From: Methanobrevibacter sp. UBA412 | GTDB lineage: Archaea > Methanobacteriota > Methanobacteria > Methanobacteriales > Methanobacteriaceae | Assembly (NCBI GenBank): GCA_002495685.1 | Contig: DAGJ01000002.1 | Coordinates: 1-11,812 of the forward strand | Reading direction: 5' to 3' | DNA: 11,812 nucleotides | Shown: in pieces, positions 1 through 7,444 of the stretch | Layout: the number at the start of each line of letters is the position of its first letter | Numbering within the stretch: position 1 is the stretch's first letter | The notes under the pieces: generated by a model | Databases searched by the model: none | The model's input: the letters and a program-made list of their open reading frames with translations, nothing else | Told to the model about the DNA's origin: nothing | Program-made: the position numbers and the translations under genes

Positions 1-307
1 GGAACTTTTATTTTTTTATTAATCATATAAATATATTAGCTCCACTTAATATATTAAATTTACTATTTCTAAATCATAATTAAAGCCATAAGAAAGCTTA
101 AAAAAATTATGAGACAAAATATTTCAAAAAATAAAATCAACTAAGTTTTTGACAGAACCTGATATTATAATTGAGGATTATGAAAAATTTTAGTATTTTG
201 GTATAAATTTATAAATAAAGGAAAAATCATAGATACTTATAATATAAAAAAAATTTTTTTATATAATAATTATTTAATTAATAAAAATTTTAAGGATTAA
301 AGTAAAA
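1..307. other. AT-rich intergenic region with no convincing gene
   Basis: No open frame of normal gene length is visible on either strand. Two weak signals are worth recording. At the left edge, on the minus strand, an ATG at 26-24 opens a frame that stays open to the window edge (reads MINKKIKV) and has a GGAG about 13 nt upstream (40-43). It may be the first codons of a divergent gene outside the window. On the plus strand, 113-193 reads as 26 open codons ending in TAG (C-terminal part TEPDIIIEDYEKF), with a second open frame just upstream of the preceding TGA. This could be the decayed 3' end of a gene. Neither is strong enough to call as a CDS. The right part (246-267) has A8/T7 tracts next to a TATA-like box for the 308 gene. 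Confidence 0.5.
258..297 (+). promoter_or_regulatory. Putative archaeal promoter and SD for the 308 gene
   Basis: A TATA-like box (TTTATATAAT, 258-267) follows an A8T7 tract. Archaeal initiation about 25 nt downstream of the box would fall near 290. A Shine-Dalgarno-like TAAGGAT at 291-297 lies 10 nt before the ATG at 308, which supports 308 rather than the second ATG at 314. The inferred 5' leader is short. Both calls rest on motif and spacing only. Confidence 0.4.
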
Positions 308-664
308 ATGAATATGTTATGGTTCTGGATTCCAGTAGTATTAGCTATTAGTGATGAAATCCATGGAAGAATTGTGTGGAAAATAGGTAATGATTTCTAC
401 ATAGTTCTTGGAGGAATAATTAAAAAAACACTTACTTCAGCAGTGCAAACCTGGTTAGTTCATGAAGTCTTAGAATCAATATTCCATTTTCTTGTACTTA
501 CTATTGTGTTCCAATCATTCCAAATTGGAATTTTAGGAGGATTAATACATTTAACCTTAGATATAGCTCATAGTGCAGTGCCTTTCCATATACCTCCACT
601 TGCACATAGAGCATTACACTTTGTCATTGAAGCCTTATTCTTCATGGCAATATACGGATTATAA
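308..664 (+). CDS. Small His-rich integral membrane protein, function unknown
   Basis: The product is 118 aa and I do not recognise a named family. It has hydrophobic stretches at about residues 4-14, 61-80 and 103-118, so it is probably a membrane protein with two or three spans. The second half is rich in His and acidic residues within or beside the spans: H52, E56, H60, H81, D85, H88, H94, H100, H104 and E108. The H81-x3-D85-x2-H88 pattern after GG, followed by many His, loosely recalls membrane-bound metal-dependent hydrolases of the YdjM/DUF457 type. That link is inference from pattern, and the protein is shorter than those families. The start is set by an SD-like TAAGGAT 10 nt upstream. 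A likely terminator follows the stop, and pheT starts 66 nt downstream with its own SD, so co-transcription with pheT is uncertain. Confidence 0.7.
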   Translation: MNMLWFWIPVVLAISDEIHGRIVWKIGNDFYIVLGGIIKKTLTSAVQTWLVHEVLESIFHFLVLTIVFQSFQIGILGGLIHLTLDIAHSAVPFHIPPLAHRALHFVIEALFFMAIYGL

Positions 665-701
665 AAACCCTAATTTAAATGTGGGGTTTATTTACTTTTT
701 T
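665..701 (+). terminator. Possible hairpin plus T-run after the 308 gene
   Basis: The inverted repeat AAACCC (665-670) / GGGTTT (684-689) with a 13-nt loop starts directly after the stop codon and is followed by a six-T run at 696-701. This resembles an intrinsic terminator. Archaea mainly use oligo-T signals, so the hairpin may be incidental. It also lies in the short leader of pheT. Confidence 0.45.
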
Positions 702-730
702 ATTAGAAATTTTATGGAGAAAACAATAAA

Positions 731-2380
731 ATGCCAGTAATAACATTTGAATATGATGATTTAAAAGAATTCGGAATCGATATTGAAAAAGATAAATTAA
801 TAAACATAATACCTATGATGGGAAGTGACATAGAAGATCATAATGATGATGAAATTAAAGTAGAATTCTTCCCAAACCGACCAGATAATTTAAGCGTTCC
901 TGGAGTTGCAAGATCACTTAAAGGATTCTTAAACATTGAAACAGGCCTTCCTGAATATGAGGTTACAGCTTCTGATGAGAAGGTATATGTAAGTGAAGAA
1001 GTAAGTGAAATTCGACCATTTATAGCATTTGCTAAAATTGAAGGTGTGAATTTTAAGGGTAATAGATTAAAACAAGTAATGGACTTTCAAGAAAACCTTC
1101 ACTGGGTAATAGGCCGGGATCGTAAAAAAGTAGCAATTGGTATTCATAATGCAGATGTAATTAATTCTCCATATAATTATATTGCAACAGAAAAAAATGA
1201 ACACAAATTCATACCACTTGAAGAAAACTGTGCAATGAGTCCTGCGGAAATACTTGAAAATATTGAAAAAGGAAGTAAATATGCTCATTTAATTGATAAA
1301 TTCAGTAAGTATCCTTTAATCCTTGATAAGGATGATCAAATTTTAAGTATGCCTCCAATAATTAATGGTGAATTAACTAAGTTAACTGAAGATACTTGTA
1401 ATATTCTTGTTGATGTGACAGGTACAGATGAGAAAGCTGTAAATCAAAGTTTAAACATTATTTGCAGTAGTTTTGCAGAAGAAGGAGGGGAAGTTAAAAG
1501 TGTTGAAGTAATCTATAAAGATAAAACAATCACTACTCCTGATTTAAGTCCAAAAACTAAGGAAGTTCATATTTCAACTGCAAATGATTTAATAGGAATA
1601 AACATCACCATTGATGAGGCTGAAAAATTATTAGCACAAGCTAGAATGGATTCAGAGAAAATTGATGAAGATACTTTACTTGTAAAAATACCTTCTTATC
1701 GTACTGATATTCTTCATGAATATGATATAGTGGAAAATATTGCAATACAATACCGTATAAATGAGGTGAAACCTGCATTACCTGAACTTTCAACTGTAGC
1801 ATATGAACATGATTGGTTTAAATCTGATAAAACTTTAAGAGAAATAATGATTGGACTTGGATATCAAGAAATAATGAGTTTAATGTTAACAAGTGAAACC
1901 AGTCACTATGAAAAGATGAATCGTAGTGAGGATAGTCATGTGGAAGTTTCTAAACCTATTACTATTGATGGAACTATGATTAGAAAAAGTTTAATTAATA
2001 CTTTAATGGAATTTTTAGAAGATAATAAACATCAAGATTTACCTCAAAAAATATTTGAAATAGGGGACATCTTATACTTAGATGAATCAGAACCATTAAA
2101 AGTTAGACCAAGTAAAAAACTTTCAGCTTTAAGTTGCCATACAAGTGCTAATTTTACAGAAGCTAAATCCCTAACTTTAAGTGTGCTTGGTAATCTTGGA
2201 TATAAGGTAGAAATTGGTGAATCAGAGGATCCAAGTTTCATTCCTGGAAGAGTAGCTAGTGTTAAAGGTACTAGTAATAATGGTGAAATCAAAGGAGTGT
2301 TTGGTGAATTATCTCCTGAGGTTATTACTAATTTTGAACTTGAATACCCAGTTGTGGGATTTGAAATAGAATTCCTCTAA
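731..2380 (+). CDS. pheT: Phenylalanine--tRNA ligase beta subunit, archaeal type
   Basis: PheT is the large subunit of the cytoplasmic alpha2-beta2 enzyme that charges tRNA-Phe. The alpha subunit (PheS) holds the active site, while beta binds tRNA and carries the B3/B4 editing region. The 549 aa length fits the archaeal/eukaryotic beta form, which lacks the N-terminal EMAP tRNA-binding domain of bacterial PheT. The N-terminus (MPVITFEYDDLKEFGID) is typical. A B3/B4-like part covers roughly residues 90-260, a B5-like domain about 275-340, and the catalytic-like core about 355-549 (for example GYQEIMSLMLTS and FEIGDILYLD). An SD-like GGAG at 716-719, 11 nt before the ATG, supports the start. 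No pheS is adjacent, which is common in archaea. The gene ends 14 nt from the convergent 2395 gene. Confidence 0.96.
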   Translation: MPVITFEYDDLKEFGIDIEKDKLINIIPMMGSDIEDHNDDEIKVEFFPNRPDNLSVPGVARSLKGFLNIETGLPEYEVTASDEKVYVSEEVSEIRPFIAFAKIEGVNFKGNRLKQVMDFQENLHWVIGRDRKKVAIGIHNADVINSPYNYIATEKNEHKFIPLEENCAMSPAEILENIEKGSKYAHLIDKFSKYPLILDKDDQILSMPPIINGELTKLTEDTCNILVDVTGTDEKAVNQSLNIICSSFAEEGGEVKSVEVIYKDKTITTPDLSPKTKEVHISTANDLIGINITIDEAEKLLAQARMDSEKIDEDTLLVKIPSYRTDILHEYDIVENIAIQYRINEVKPALPELSTVAYEHDWFKSDKTLREIMIGLGYQEIMSLMLTSETSHYEKMNRSEDSHVEVSKPITIDGTMIRKSLINTLMEFLEDNKHQDLPQKIFEIGDILYLDESEPLKVRPSKKLSALSCHTSANFTEAKSLTLSVLGNLGYKVEIGESEDPSFIPGRVASVKGTSNNGEIKGVFGELSPEVITNFELEYPVVGFEIEFL

Positions 2381-2383
2381 AAA

Positions 2384-2391
2384 CTTTTTTT
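2384..2391 (+). terminator. Oligo-T terminator candidate for pheT
   Basis: A run of seven T (2385-2391) lies 4 nt after the pheT stop, in the 14-nt gap between convergent genes. Archaeal RNA polymerase terminates at such oligo-T tracts. No hairpin is obvious. Confidence 0.4.
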
Positions 2392-2394
2392 ACT

Positions 2395-3093
2395 TTACTT
2401 TTTTAATTCTTTTTTTAAATATTTAACTGTAAATGGACAGACTATTATACATTTACCACAATAGTAATGGTCTATGCCAGTTTTAAGGATAGATAATTCT
2501 AAAGCTTTATCCCCACACTTCTTTTGATTGTATAATTCATTCCGGTCTACTCCTTCATGCCAATCCACTCCAGTACAAGCATCCCCTGGACATGCTTTTA
2601 CACAAGCATCACATTCCCCACAATATGATTGTTTTACTGGTTTTCCAAAATCTAATGGTGCATCAGTATAAATACTTGCTATACGTACAGCTGAACCATA
2701 ATGCGGATTAACAAGTAAGGCACATTTACCTATCCAACCTAAACCTGCACGAGTTGCAGCAGTTTTATAAGGAATTTTACTTCTCTTATCATCCTCAACT
2801 ACTGTTCGAGGTTTAGTTTGACCATAAGCATTATACCCCTCTTTTTTCAGGAAATCCTCACCAGCCAATAAGATATCATCAAGGATATCATTGATTTCTA
2901 ATAATTTATCTATATAAATTTTAGTTGGATATTCTTGTATAGTGTTTATAATTTCTGCTGGAAACTTAATTAGGATACTTACAGCATTTGGCATAGTGTC
3001 CGGTACATTTTCTAAGCCTTTAAGATTTGCAAACCCTACCTCAGTTGCACCTTTTGATACTAATAATTCTTTTAAATCTGTTGATAAACTCAT
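2395..3093 (-). CDS. QueG-like double [4Fe-4S] cluster protein, paralog 1
   Basis: This 232 aa protein resembles the core of epoxyqueuosine reductase QueG. It has TRAGLGWIGK at about 114-123, then an eight-Cys ferredoxin-like part: C158, C161, C164, C168-P, C193, C212, C215, C219-P. That spacing fits two [4Fe-4S] clusters. It lacks the C-terminal HEAT-like extension of bacterial QueG. Archaea make archaeosine rather than queuosine, so epoxyqueuosine reduction is unlikely and the substrate is unknown. An electron-transfer or reductive role is inferred. It is the last of three tandem copies that share the N-terminal pattern (MSLSTDLKELL, then GATEVGFANLK). An SD (GAGGAG, 3110-3105) lies 11 nt before the ATG, and the gap from paralog 2 is 36 nt, consistent with one operon. 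It has extra Cys at 124 and 173 that paralog 2 lacks. Confidence 0.85.
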   Translation of the reverse strand: MSLSTDLKELLVSKGATEVGFANLKGLENVPDTMPNAVSILIKFPAEIINTIQEYPTKIYIDKLLEINDILDDILLAGEDFLKKEGYNAYGQTKPRTVVEDDKRSKIPYKTAATRAGLGWIGKCALLVNPHYGSAVRIASIYTDAPLDFGKPVKQSYCGECDACVKACPGDACTGVDWHEGVDRNELYNQKKCGDKALELSILKTGIDHYYCGKCIIVCPFTVKYLKKELKK

Positions 3094-3129
3094 AAATTTA
3101 TTTACTCCTCATAATCTTTTTTTTAATAA

Positions 3130-3819
3130 TTATTTTTCTACATATCTTTGAGTATTAGGACATACAGAAATACATTTACTGCAAACTTTAACATTTGGAT
3201 TATGGAATTCATTTTCTGCAAGTTCCCCTAAAACATTTAAACATTTTTTATATTCAAATAAATCATTACGTTCCAATTTAGGATTCCATGTTAAACCTGT
3301 TATTGCATCAGCTGGACAATTATCTTGACATATTCTACACATACCACATAAAGAAGTAGTTATTGGTTTATTAAAATCTAAGGGTGCATTAGTTAAGATT
3401 GTTATTAATCTTACTGCTGAACCATATTTAGGTGTTATGAATAGTGAGGATTTACCAATCCAACCAAGACCTGATCGTGTAGCAACCGTTTTAAATGGAA
3501 TTAAAGTTATTTTATTATCAGGTACGGATACTCTTTCTTTAGTTAAAGCATAAGCTTTATAACCCTTATTTTTTAAGAATTCTTCCCCTTTAAGGGCAAG
3601 TTCATCTAATATTGGATATGAATTATCATATTCTTTTAAATATTCTTTTTTACCTTTAACCTCTATTGATTTAATTGCTTCTTTAGATAATTTAATAAGT
3701 ATTGATATTCCATTAGGCATGTCACTTGGCACATTTTCTATTTCTTTAAGGTTTGCAAATCCTACCTCTGTTGCGCCTTTAGATATTAGTAATTCTTTTA
3801 AATTTGTTGATAAACTCAT
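3130..3819 (-). CDS. QueG-like double [4Fe-4S] cluster protein, paralog 2
   Basis: This 229 aa protein is the middle copy of the tandem triplet. Its layout matches the neighbours: N-terminal MSLSTNLKELL and GATEVGFANLK, TRSGLGWIGK at about 114-123, and eight Cys at 158, 161, 164, 168, 193, 213, 216 and 220. Two of these (168 and 220) precede Pro, as in 2x[4Fe-4S] ferredoxin modules. It has only these eight Cys, so it shows the minimal cluster-binding set best. GGAGG (3836-3832) lies 12 nt before the ATG. The gap from paralog 3 is 30 nt and the gap to paralog 1 is 36 nt. A reductase or electron-transfer role is inferred; no partner enzyme is visible in the operon. Confidence 0.85.
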   Translation of the reverse strand: MSLSTNLKELLISKGATEVGFANLKEIENVPSDMPNGISILIKLSKEAIKSIEVKGKKEYLKEYDNSYPILDELALKGEEFLKNKGYKAYALTKERVSVPDNKITLIPFKTVATRSGLGWIGKSSLFITPKYGSAVRLITILTNAPLDFNKPITTSLCGMCRICQDNCPADAITGLTWNPKLERNDLFEYKKCLNVLGELAENEFHNPNVKVCSKCISVCPNTQRYVEK

Positions 3820-3849
3820 AAAACTTGTATGCCTCCATTTTAATTTTTT

Positions 3850-4536
3850 TTATTTTATATAGTTTTGTGTTTTTGGACAAACATACACACATTGGCTGCA
3901 TAACTCAAAACCCTCATCTTGTGATTGTTTTTTACTTAATTTTTTTAAATGTTTTAAACATTTTTTATGATTAAATAAAGTATCAGGATTTGTATTAGTA
4001 TTCCATAATATTCCATTTATTGCACCGGGTTTACAGGAATCACGGCATTCTGTACACATTCCACATAAACTTGCTTTAACTGGTTTAGCGTAAGTTAATG
4101 GTGCATTTGTTAGGATTGTTATTAATTTAATTGCTGGACCATAATCTGGAGTTATTAGTAGACAGGATTTTCCAATCCACCCTAAACCTGCACGAGTTGC
4201 AACCTCTTCAAAGGATATTTGACTTGTATTATCCTCAGTTATAAGTAATTTATCACTTGTTAAGGCTTCTGCTTTATAACCTTTAGATTTTAAATATTCT
4301 TCACCTTTAAGTGCTATTTTATCTAATTTCTCATCTAAACCTTTATATTCTTCCTGGTATAATGTGTTGTTTTTAGTGTTAATTGATTTAATTGCATCTT
4401 TAGATAATTTAACAAATATAGAAACACCAGAAATGTATCCTTGTGGTGTATTTTTTAATCCTTTAAGGTTTGCAAATCCAACACCTGTTGCACCTTCACT
4501 TTTTAATAAACTTTCTAAATCCTTTGATAATGACAT
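3850..4536 (-). CDS. QueG-like double [4Fe-4S] cluster protein, paralog 3
   Basis: This 228 aa protein is the first-transcribed copy of the triplet. It keeps TRAGLGWIGK (about 114-123) and all eight cluster Cys (158, 161, 164, 168, 193, 213, 216, 220). C168 is followed by Lys-Pro instead of the usual Pro found in the other two copies. The N-terminus is the most diverged (MSLSKDLESLL, GATGVGFANLK). A weak SD (AAGGAT, 4552-4547) lies 10 nt before the ATG. The 86-nt gap to the interrupted redox gene upstream is AT-rich and could hold a promoter or simply be part of a longer operon. As with its paralogs, the substrate is unknown and only the Fe-S reductase-like architecture can be stated. Confidence 0.84.
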   Translation of the reverse strand: MSLSKDLESLLKSEGATGVGFANLKGLKNTPQGYISGVSIFVKLSKDAIKSINTKNNTLYQEEYKGLDEKLDKIALKGEEYLKSKGYKAEALTSDKLLITEDNTSQISFEEVATRAGLGWIGKSCLLITPDYGPAIKLITILTNAPLTYAKPVKASLCGMCTECRDSCKPGAINGILWNTNTNPDTLFNHKKCLKHLKKLSKKQSQDEGFELCSQCVYVCPKTQNYIK

Positions 4537-4622
4537 GACATTAATAATCCTTTTAAAAGTAATTTTATATTATTTAAAAAAAAATAGTTAATGAAATAAT
4601 AAAAAATAATTAATTTTATTTT

Positions 4623-5033
4623 TTATAGTTCATTATATAATTGTGCGAATTTTTCACCAACAAATGCACAACATGGATCACAAATAGTTTTATCTTCACC
4701 ATTATGAGTTAATTTTCCACATTGAAGTGTAGTGAATTCGTCTTGGAAGAATTTAAGTAATTGTTTACTTAATGCAACATTAATTTTTTGATCATCTGGA
4801 TATATTAATCCTAATGCCATTATTGCACCAGTTAATGCTCCACAGGTACCTTCATCAAAGGTTCCTCCGATTCCACCAGAAAATCCTTTTCCTAAACTTA
4901 ATAATTCTTCTTCACTTAATTTACAGTCAACTGTTGTGCATATTCCAGTTAAAACTGATTGTGAACAACTTTTACCATTATCTCAGTAGTTTTGTATTTT
5001 ATCAGTTAATTGTTTTGAATCTATTTTACCCAT
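4623..5033 (-). pseudogene. C_GCAxxG_C_C family redox protein, interrupted by in-frame TGA
   Basis: From the ATG at 5033 the frame reads 16 codons (MGKIDSKQLTDKIQNY), hits TGA at 4985-4983, then stays open for 119 codons to the stop at 4623. The full product would be 136 aa, normal for the putative redox-active C_GCAxxG_C_C family. The reading frame after the TGA has the family pattern: SCSQSVL with C23, a Gly-rich stretch, CGALTG with C64, then C105, C118, C121 and C122. GGTGA (5044-5040) 6 nt before the ATG is a good SD. After the TGA the next ATG is at 4820, and starting there would lose C23 and the CGALTG motif. The TGA sits where an aromatic residue is expected, so a Trp TGG-to-TGA change is the simplest reading. 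It may be a recent nonsense mutation or a sequencing error. The gene precedes the three Fe-S paralogs, which hints at a shared redox role. Confidence 0.75.
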
Positions 5034-5068
5034 ACTTAATCACCATATCACATATTATAATTGATTGA

Positions 5069-5078
5069 TTATATTTTA
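5069..5078 (-). promoter_or_regulatory. TATA-like box upstream of the interrupted redox gene
   Basis: On the minus strand 5078-5069 reads TAAAATATAA, about 36 nt before the ATG at 5033. Initiation 25 nt downstream would give a leader of about 12 nt that still includes the GGTGA ribosome-binding site. Support is motif and spacing only. Confidence 0.35.
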
Positions 5079-5113
5079 TGTTCTTTTTATTAATTAAAAA
5101 TTTGCAAAAATTT

Positions 5114-5521
5114 TTAGTTTATTATGGTTAAGATTATTTCACGATTAATTCTTGGTCCATCTAATTCTATAAAGAAGATTGATTGCCAAGTTCCAAGTAA
5201 GAGTTTATTATCTTTAAATGGTATTGTTTGTGAGGATGATAAAAATAAGCTTTGTAGGTGTGAACGGGCATTATTATCTATACTGTTATGGTTGTAATCC
5301 TTATTTTCTGGTATTAAATTGTTTAGTGTGTTTTTAAAATCTTTTAATAAGCCCTTTTCGTTTTCATTAACAATTATTGCAGATGTAGTGTGTTTTGTAT
5401 AAATATTTATTAAACCATCACTAGTTTTTAGTTTTTTTAAGTATTCATTTACAGGTTTTGTTATGTCAATGATTTCAAATTGTTTTTTAGTGTTTATTTT
5501 AATAATTTCCATTATTGTCAT
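5114..5521 (-). CDS. YjbQ/UPF0047 family protein
   Basis: This 135 aa protein has the hallmarks of the YjbQ (UPF0047) family: KHTTSAIIVNE (about 43-53, H44 and E53), D61, H78, DNN (82-84) with H88, LGTWQ (109-113) and the C-terminal ELDGPR (119-124). Family members are trimeric beta-rich proteins. Some bacterial ones show weak thiamine-phosphate synthase activity, but the physiological role is unsettled, so I give only the family. Length is normal and complete. Two starts are possible, ATG at 5521 or at 5512; neither has a clear SD, and a TATA-like CTATAAAAAATA about 20-30 nt upstream would favour a nearly leaderless mRNA. The flanking gaps (80 nt downstream, 258 nt upstream) suggest a single-gene unit. 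Confidence 0.88.
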   Translation of the reverse strand: MTIMEIIKINTKKQFEIIDITKPVNEYLKKLKTSDGLINIYTKHTTSAIIVNENEKGLLKDFKNTLNNLIPENKDYNHNSIDNNARSHLQSLFLSSSQTIPFKDNKLLLGTWQSIFFIELDGPRINREIILTIIN

Positions 5522-5735
5522 AATAATGTTTTATTATTTTTTATAGGTTTTAAAAATTACTCTTATTAAAATGGTTTTTAGGGTTAATATTTTATTATGT
5601 TTAAATTAAAGTTAAGCCTAATAATTAAACAAGTTAATGTGTAAAACTAGTGTTTTAAGAAAGAGTATATTGTTTATTTAGAAAGAGCCTATAGAAGTTA
5701 TTATTTTAAATAAGTTAAGATAGATGAATATAAAT

Positions 5736-5759
5736 AAAAAAATAGAAAAAAGGAAAAAA
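5736..5759 (-). terminator. Triple oligo-T terminator after the flavoprotein gene
   Basis: In the sense of the minus-strand transcripts, three T tracts of 6, 6 and 7 occur in a row (plus-strand A runs at 5754-5759, 5746-5751 and 5736-5742), about 20 nt after the flavoprotein stop. Repeated oligo-T tracts are the typical archaeal termination signal. This probably marks the end of the mch transcription unit. The rest of the 5522-5735 gap holds no gene that I can see. Confidence 0.6.
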
Positions 5760-5779
5760 GTATAGGAAATAAGATTTTT

Positions 5780-6319
5780 TTATAATGCTTTTCCTATTTC
5801 AAATGCTTCTTTCATTTTATCCTCAGATTCTTTTATGGAACCTGGTTCTTGAATTCCACCAGCATCTAAAGTGTTTACTACATCCCAACCAGTATGACCG
5901 AATGGTGATGCTTTAGTAGCTTCAATATAAGCATCATATATTCCACTTGGTGCTCCATGAGTGAATACAAATACTGCTTTTCCATTGAATTCTTTTTGTG
6001 GGTTTCTACTTACACTATAGAATCTGTCAGTTATGAGTTTTCCTTGAGCTGACATTTGACCATAGTAAATTGGTGTTGTGAAAATTAATACATCAGTATC
6101 TAAAAGATCATCAATGATTTTTGCCCCATCATCCTCGACTTTACAGTCTATACCGTCACCACAGTGACCACATGCATGACATGGTTCAACATCTAATTCA
6201 TCAATATAATATTTAGTGACTTCTGCACCGTTTTCTTCTGTTCCTTTAATTATTTCATCTACAAGAACATCCCCGTTTCCACCTTTACGTGGACTTGCAA
6301 TTATTGCTGTTACTTTCAT
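5780..6319 (-). CDS. Iron-sulfur flavoprotein, NAD(P)H:FMN reductase fold
   Basis: The product is 179 aa with a flavodoxin-like fold. The N-terminal strand MKVTAIIASPRKGGNGD is an FMN phosphate-binding loop. A compact Cys cluster follows: C47, C50, C53 and C59 (C-x2-C-x2-C-x5-C), the arrangement of methanogen Isf-type flavoproteins that bind one [4Fe-4S] next to FMN. TPIYYGQMSAQGKLITDR (about 82-99) is the second conserved flavin-fold motif. It likely transfers electrons between ferredoxin-like carriers and an unknown acceptor. The ATG at 6319 is chosen because GGAGGT lies 11 nt upstream; a TTG at 6337 in the same frame overlaps that SD and adds only six residues. It starts 41 nt after the mch stop, so it is probably co-transcribed with mch. 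Confidence 0.88.
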   Translation of the reverse strand: MKVTAIIASPRKGGNGDVLVDEIIKGTEENGAEVTKYYIDELDVEPCHACGHCGDGIDCKVEDDGAKIIDDLLDTDVLIFTTPIYYGQMSAQGKLITDRFYSVSRNPQKEFNGKAVFVFTHGAPSGIYDAYIEATKASPFGHTGWDVVNTLDAGGIQEPGSIKESEDKMKEAFEIGKAL

Positions 6320-6360
6320 AACTATTAATACCTCCAAAAATATTTTTAAATGTTTTCTTT

Positions 6361-7323
6361 TTATAATCCGAAGGATTTTTTAAGTAAATCTGCGTTTACA
6401 TATCCTTCTTTATATAATTTTCCAGTAGTTAAATCGTTCATAACTACTTCTGCAGGTGCGAACATTCCTTTATCTATTTTATAGAAATCAAATCCTGCTT
6501 CTTTAAATACATCGAAAAATGGTTTTCCATATCCATCTGCTGCAGATGATGGTAATTGTGCTGCAACTGAAGCTATATCATCACCTTCTTCGGATTCAAC
6601 ATAGTAATATGTTCTTCCACCGAAGAGTACTGCATCATTAGTTTTTCCCATAGCTTTTAATCCATCTGGGTCAACTGGAGCGATAGGTGCGATTCCTGCT
6701 GCATGTTTGATTTTTTTAACATCAAAATTGATGAACTCCATCATTTTATATGTACCATTTTCAACTACTCTTCCTGCAATTTGAATAGATCCAACAAGAC
6801 TACTAGTTGGTGCAACAAGTAAGTATACATTAGAAGCATCCACATCACATTCTTTAGCTATAACATCAGCTACATCTTCACCAGGTAATACATCAGATTC
6901 TAATGCAAGAATAGCTATATCTGCATCGTCTTTGTAATCTATTGCTTCATAGGTTTCTCCAGGTTTTAATGCTAATGCTCTTGCAGGTCCGGATCCTAAT
7001 GCGAAGAAGTCACCAACACTTACACTCCATCCAGCTTTTTGAGATCCAAGAGTTGAAATTGATGGGAAATCTGTTTTTATTTTAACACTAGGAAGAGCGA
7101 ATTTTTCAGATAAATCTCCAGGGATGCTTATTCCAACATCAGCTAATCCTCCAAGACATACCTTAGTATATAATTCTCCAGCTTTAAAACTTCCATCAAC
7201 ATTAACTCCACAATCAAGAATGGTTGCCCCATTTGAGAGTTTGGATATTTGTATGTTTATTTCATCAGCTTTTTCAATCATTACATCTACAGTTTTTTTA
7301 GCTTCTAAGTTTACACTTACCAT
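6361..7323 (-). CDS. mch: Methenyltetrahydromethanopterin cyclohydrolase
   Basis: Mch reversibly hydrolyses methenyl-H4MPT to N5-formyl-H4MPT, a cytoplasmic step of the C1 pathway of methanogenesis and C1 biosynthesis. The 320 aa length is the family norm. Characteristic segments are DCGVNVDGS (37-45), GWSVSVGDFFALGSGPARAL (98-117), APTSSLVGSIQIAGR (171-185) and NDAVLFGGRTYYYV (229-242). The protein is rich in Gly and acidic residues, as in other archaeal Mch. The SD GAGGT (7338-7334) lies about 10 nt before the ATG. The 121-nt gap from thyA contains a strong TATA box and an ATT microsatellite, so mch probably has its own promoter as well as read-through from the upstream genes. The order thyA-mch matches what I recall for Methanothermobacter (MTH774-MTH773). 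Confidence 0.97.
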   Translation of the reverse strand: MVSVNLEAKKTVDVMIEKADEINIQISKLSNGATILDCGVNVDGSFKAGELYTKVCLGGLADVGISIPGDLSEKFALPSVKIKTDFPSISTLGSQKAGWSVSVGDFFALGSGPARALALKPGETYEAIDYKDDADIAILALESDVLPGEDVADVIAKECDVDASNVYLLVAPTSSLVGSIQIAGRVVENGTYKMMEFINFDVKKIKHAAGIAPIAPVDPDGLKAMGKTNDAVLFGGRTYYYVESEEGDDIASVAAQLPSSAADGYGKPFFDVFKEAGFDFYKIDKGMFAPAEVVMNDLTTGKLYKEGYVNADLLKKSFGL

Positions 7324-7390
7324 TTTTTCTAAACCTCATTTCAATATTCATTTATTTAATTTTTTGTATTTATTTTATATTAATTTTTTA

Positions 7391-7400
7391 ATTTATATAT
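7391..7400 (-). promoter_or_regulatory. Putative mch promoter (TATA box)
   Basis: The minus strand reads TTTATATATAAAT through about 7403-7391, a near-ideal archaeal TATA box. Initiation about 25 nt downstream would fall near 7370 and give a leader of roughly 45 nt that includes the GAGGT SD. The ATT microsatellite abuts the box on its upstream side, where the BRE and activator sites would be. Confidence 0.5.
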
Positions 7401-7402
7401 AA

Positions 7403-7444
<42 letters not shown>

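Noticed and set aside
4983..4985. TGA read as selenocysteine, or as another recoded amino acid
   Set aside because: The residue is at an aromatic position, not at one of the family's conserved cysteines, and pyrrolysine uses TAG. I saw no obvious selenocysteine element nearby and chose a nonsense change or sequencing error as simpler.
4814..5068. 84-aa plus-strand frame opposite the redox-protein gene
   Set aside because: It is low-complexity (Leu/His/Ile-rich), antisense to a clear family protein, and has no convincing ribosome-binding site.
5522..5779. Search for a small gene or RNA in the gap between the YjbQ-family and flavoprotein genes
   Set aside because: No tRNA-like or coding pattern is visible. 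Only the oligo-T tracts at 5736-5759 and a TATA-like stretch near the YjbQ start stand out.
6317..6337. Upstream TTG start (6337) for the iron-sulfur flavoprotein
   Set aside because: It overlaps the GGAGGT that serves the ATG at 6319, and the flavodoxin strand begins at that ATG.
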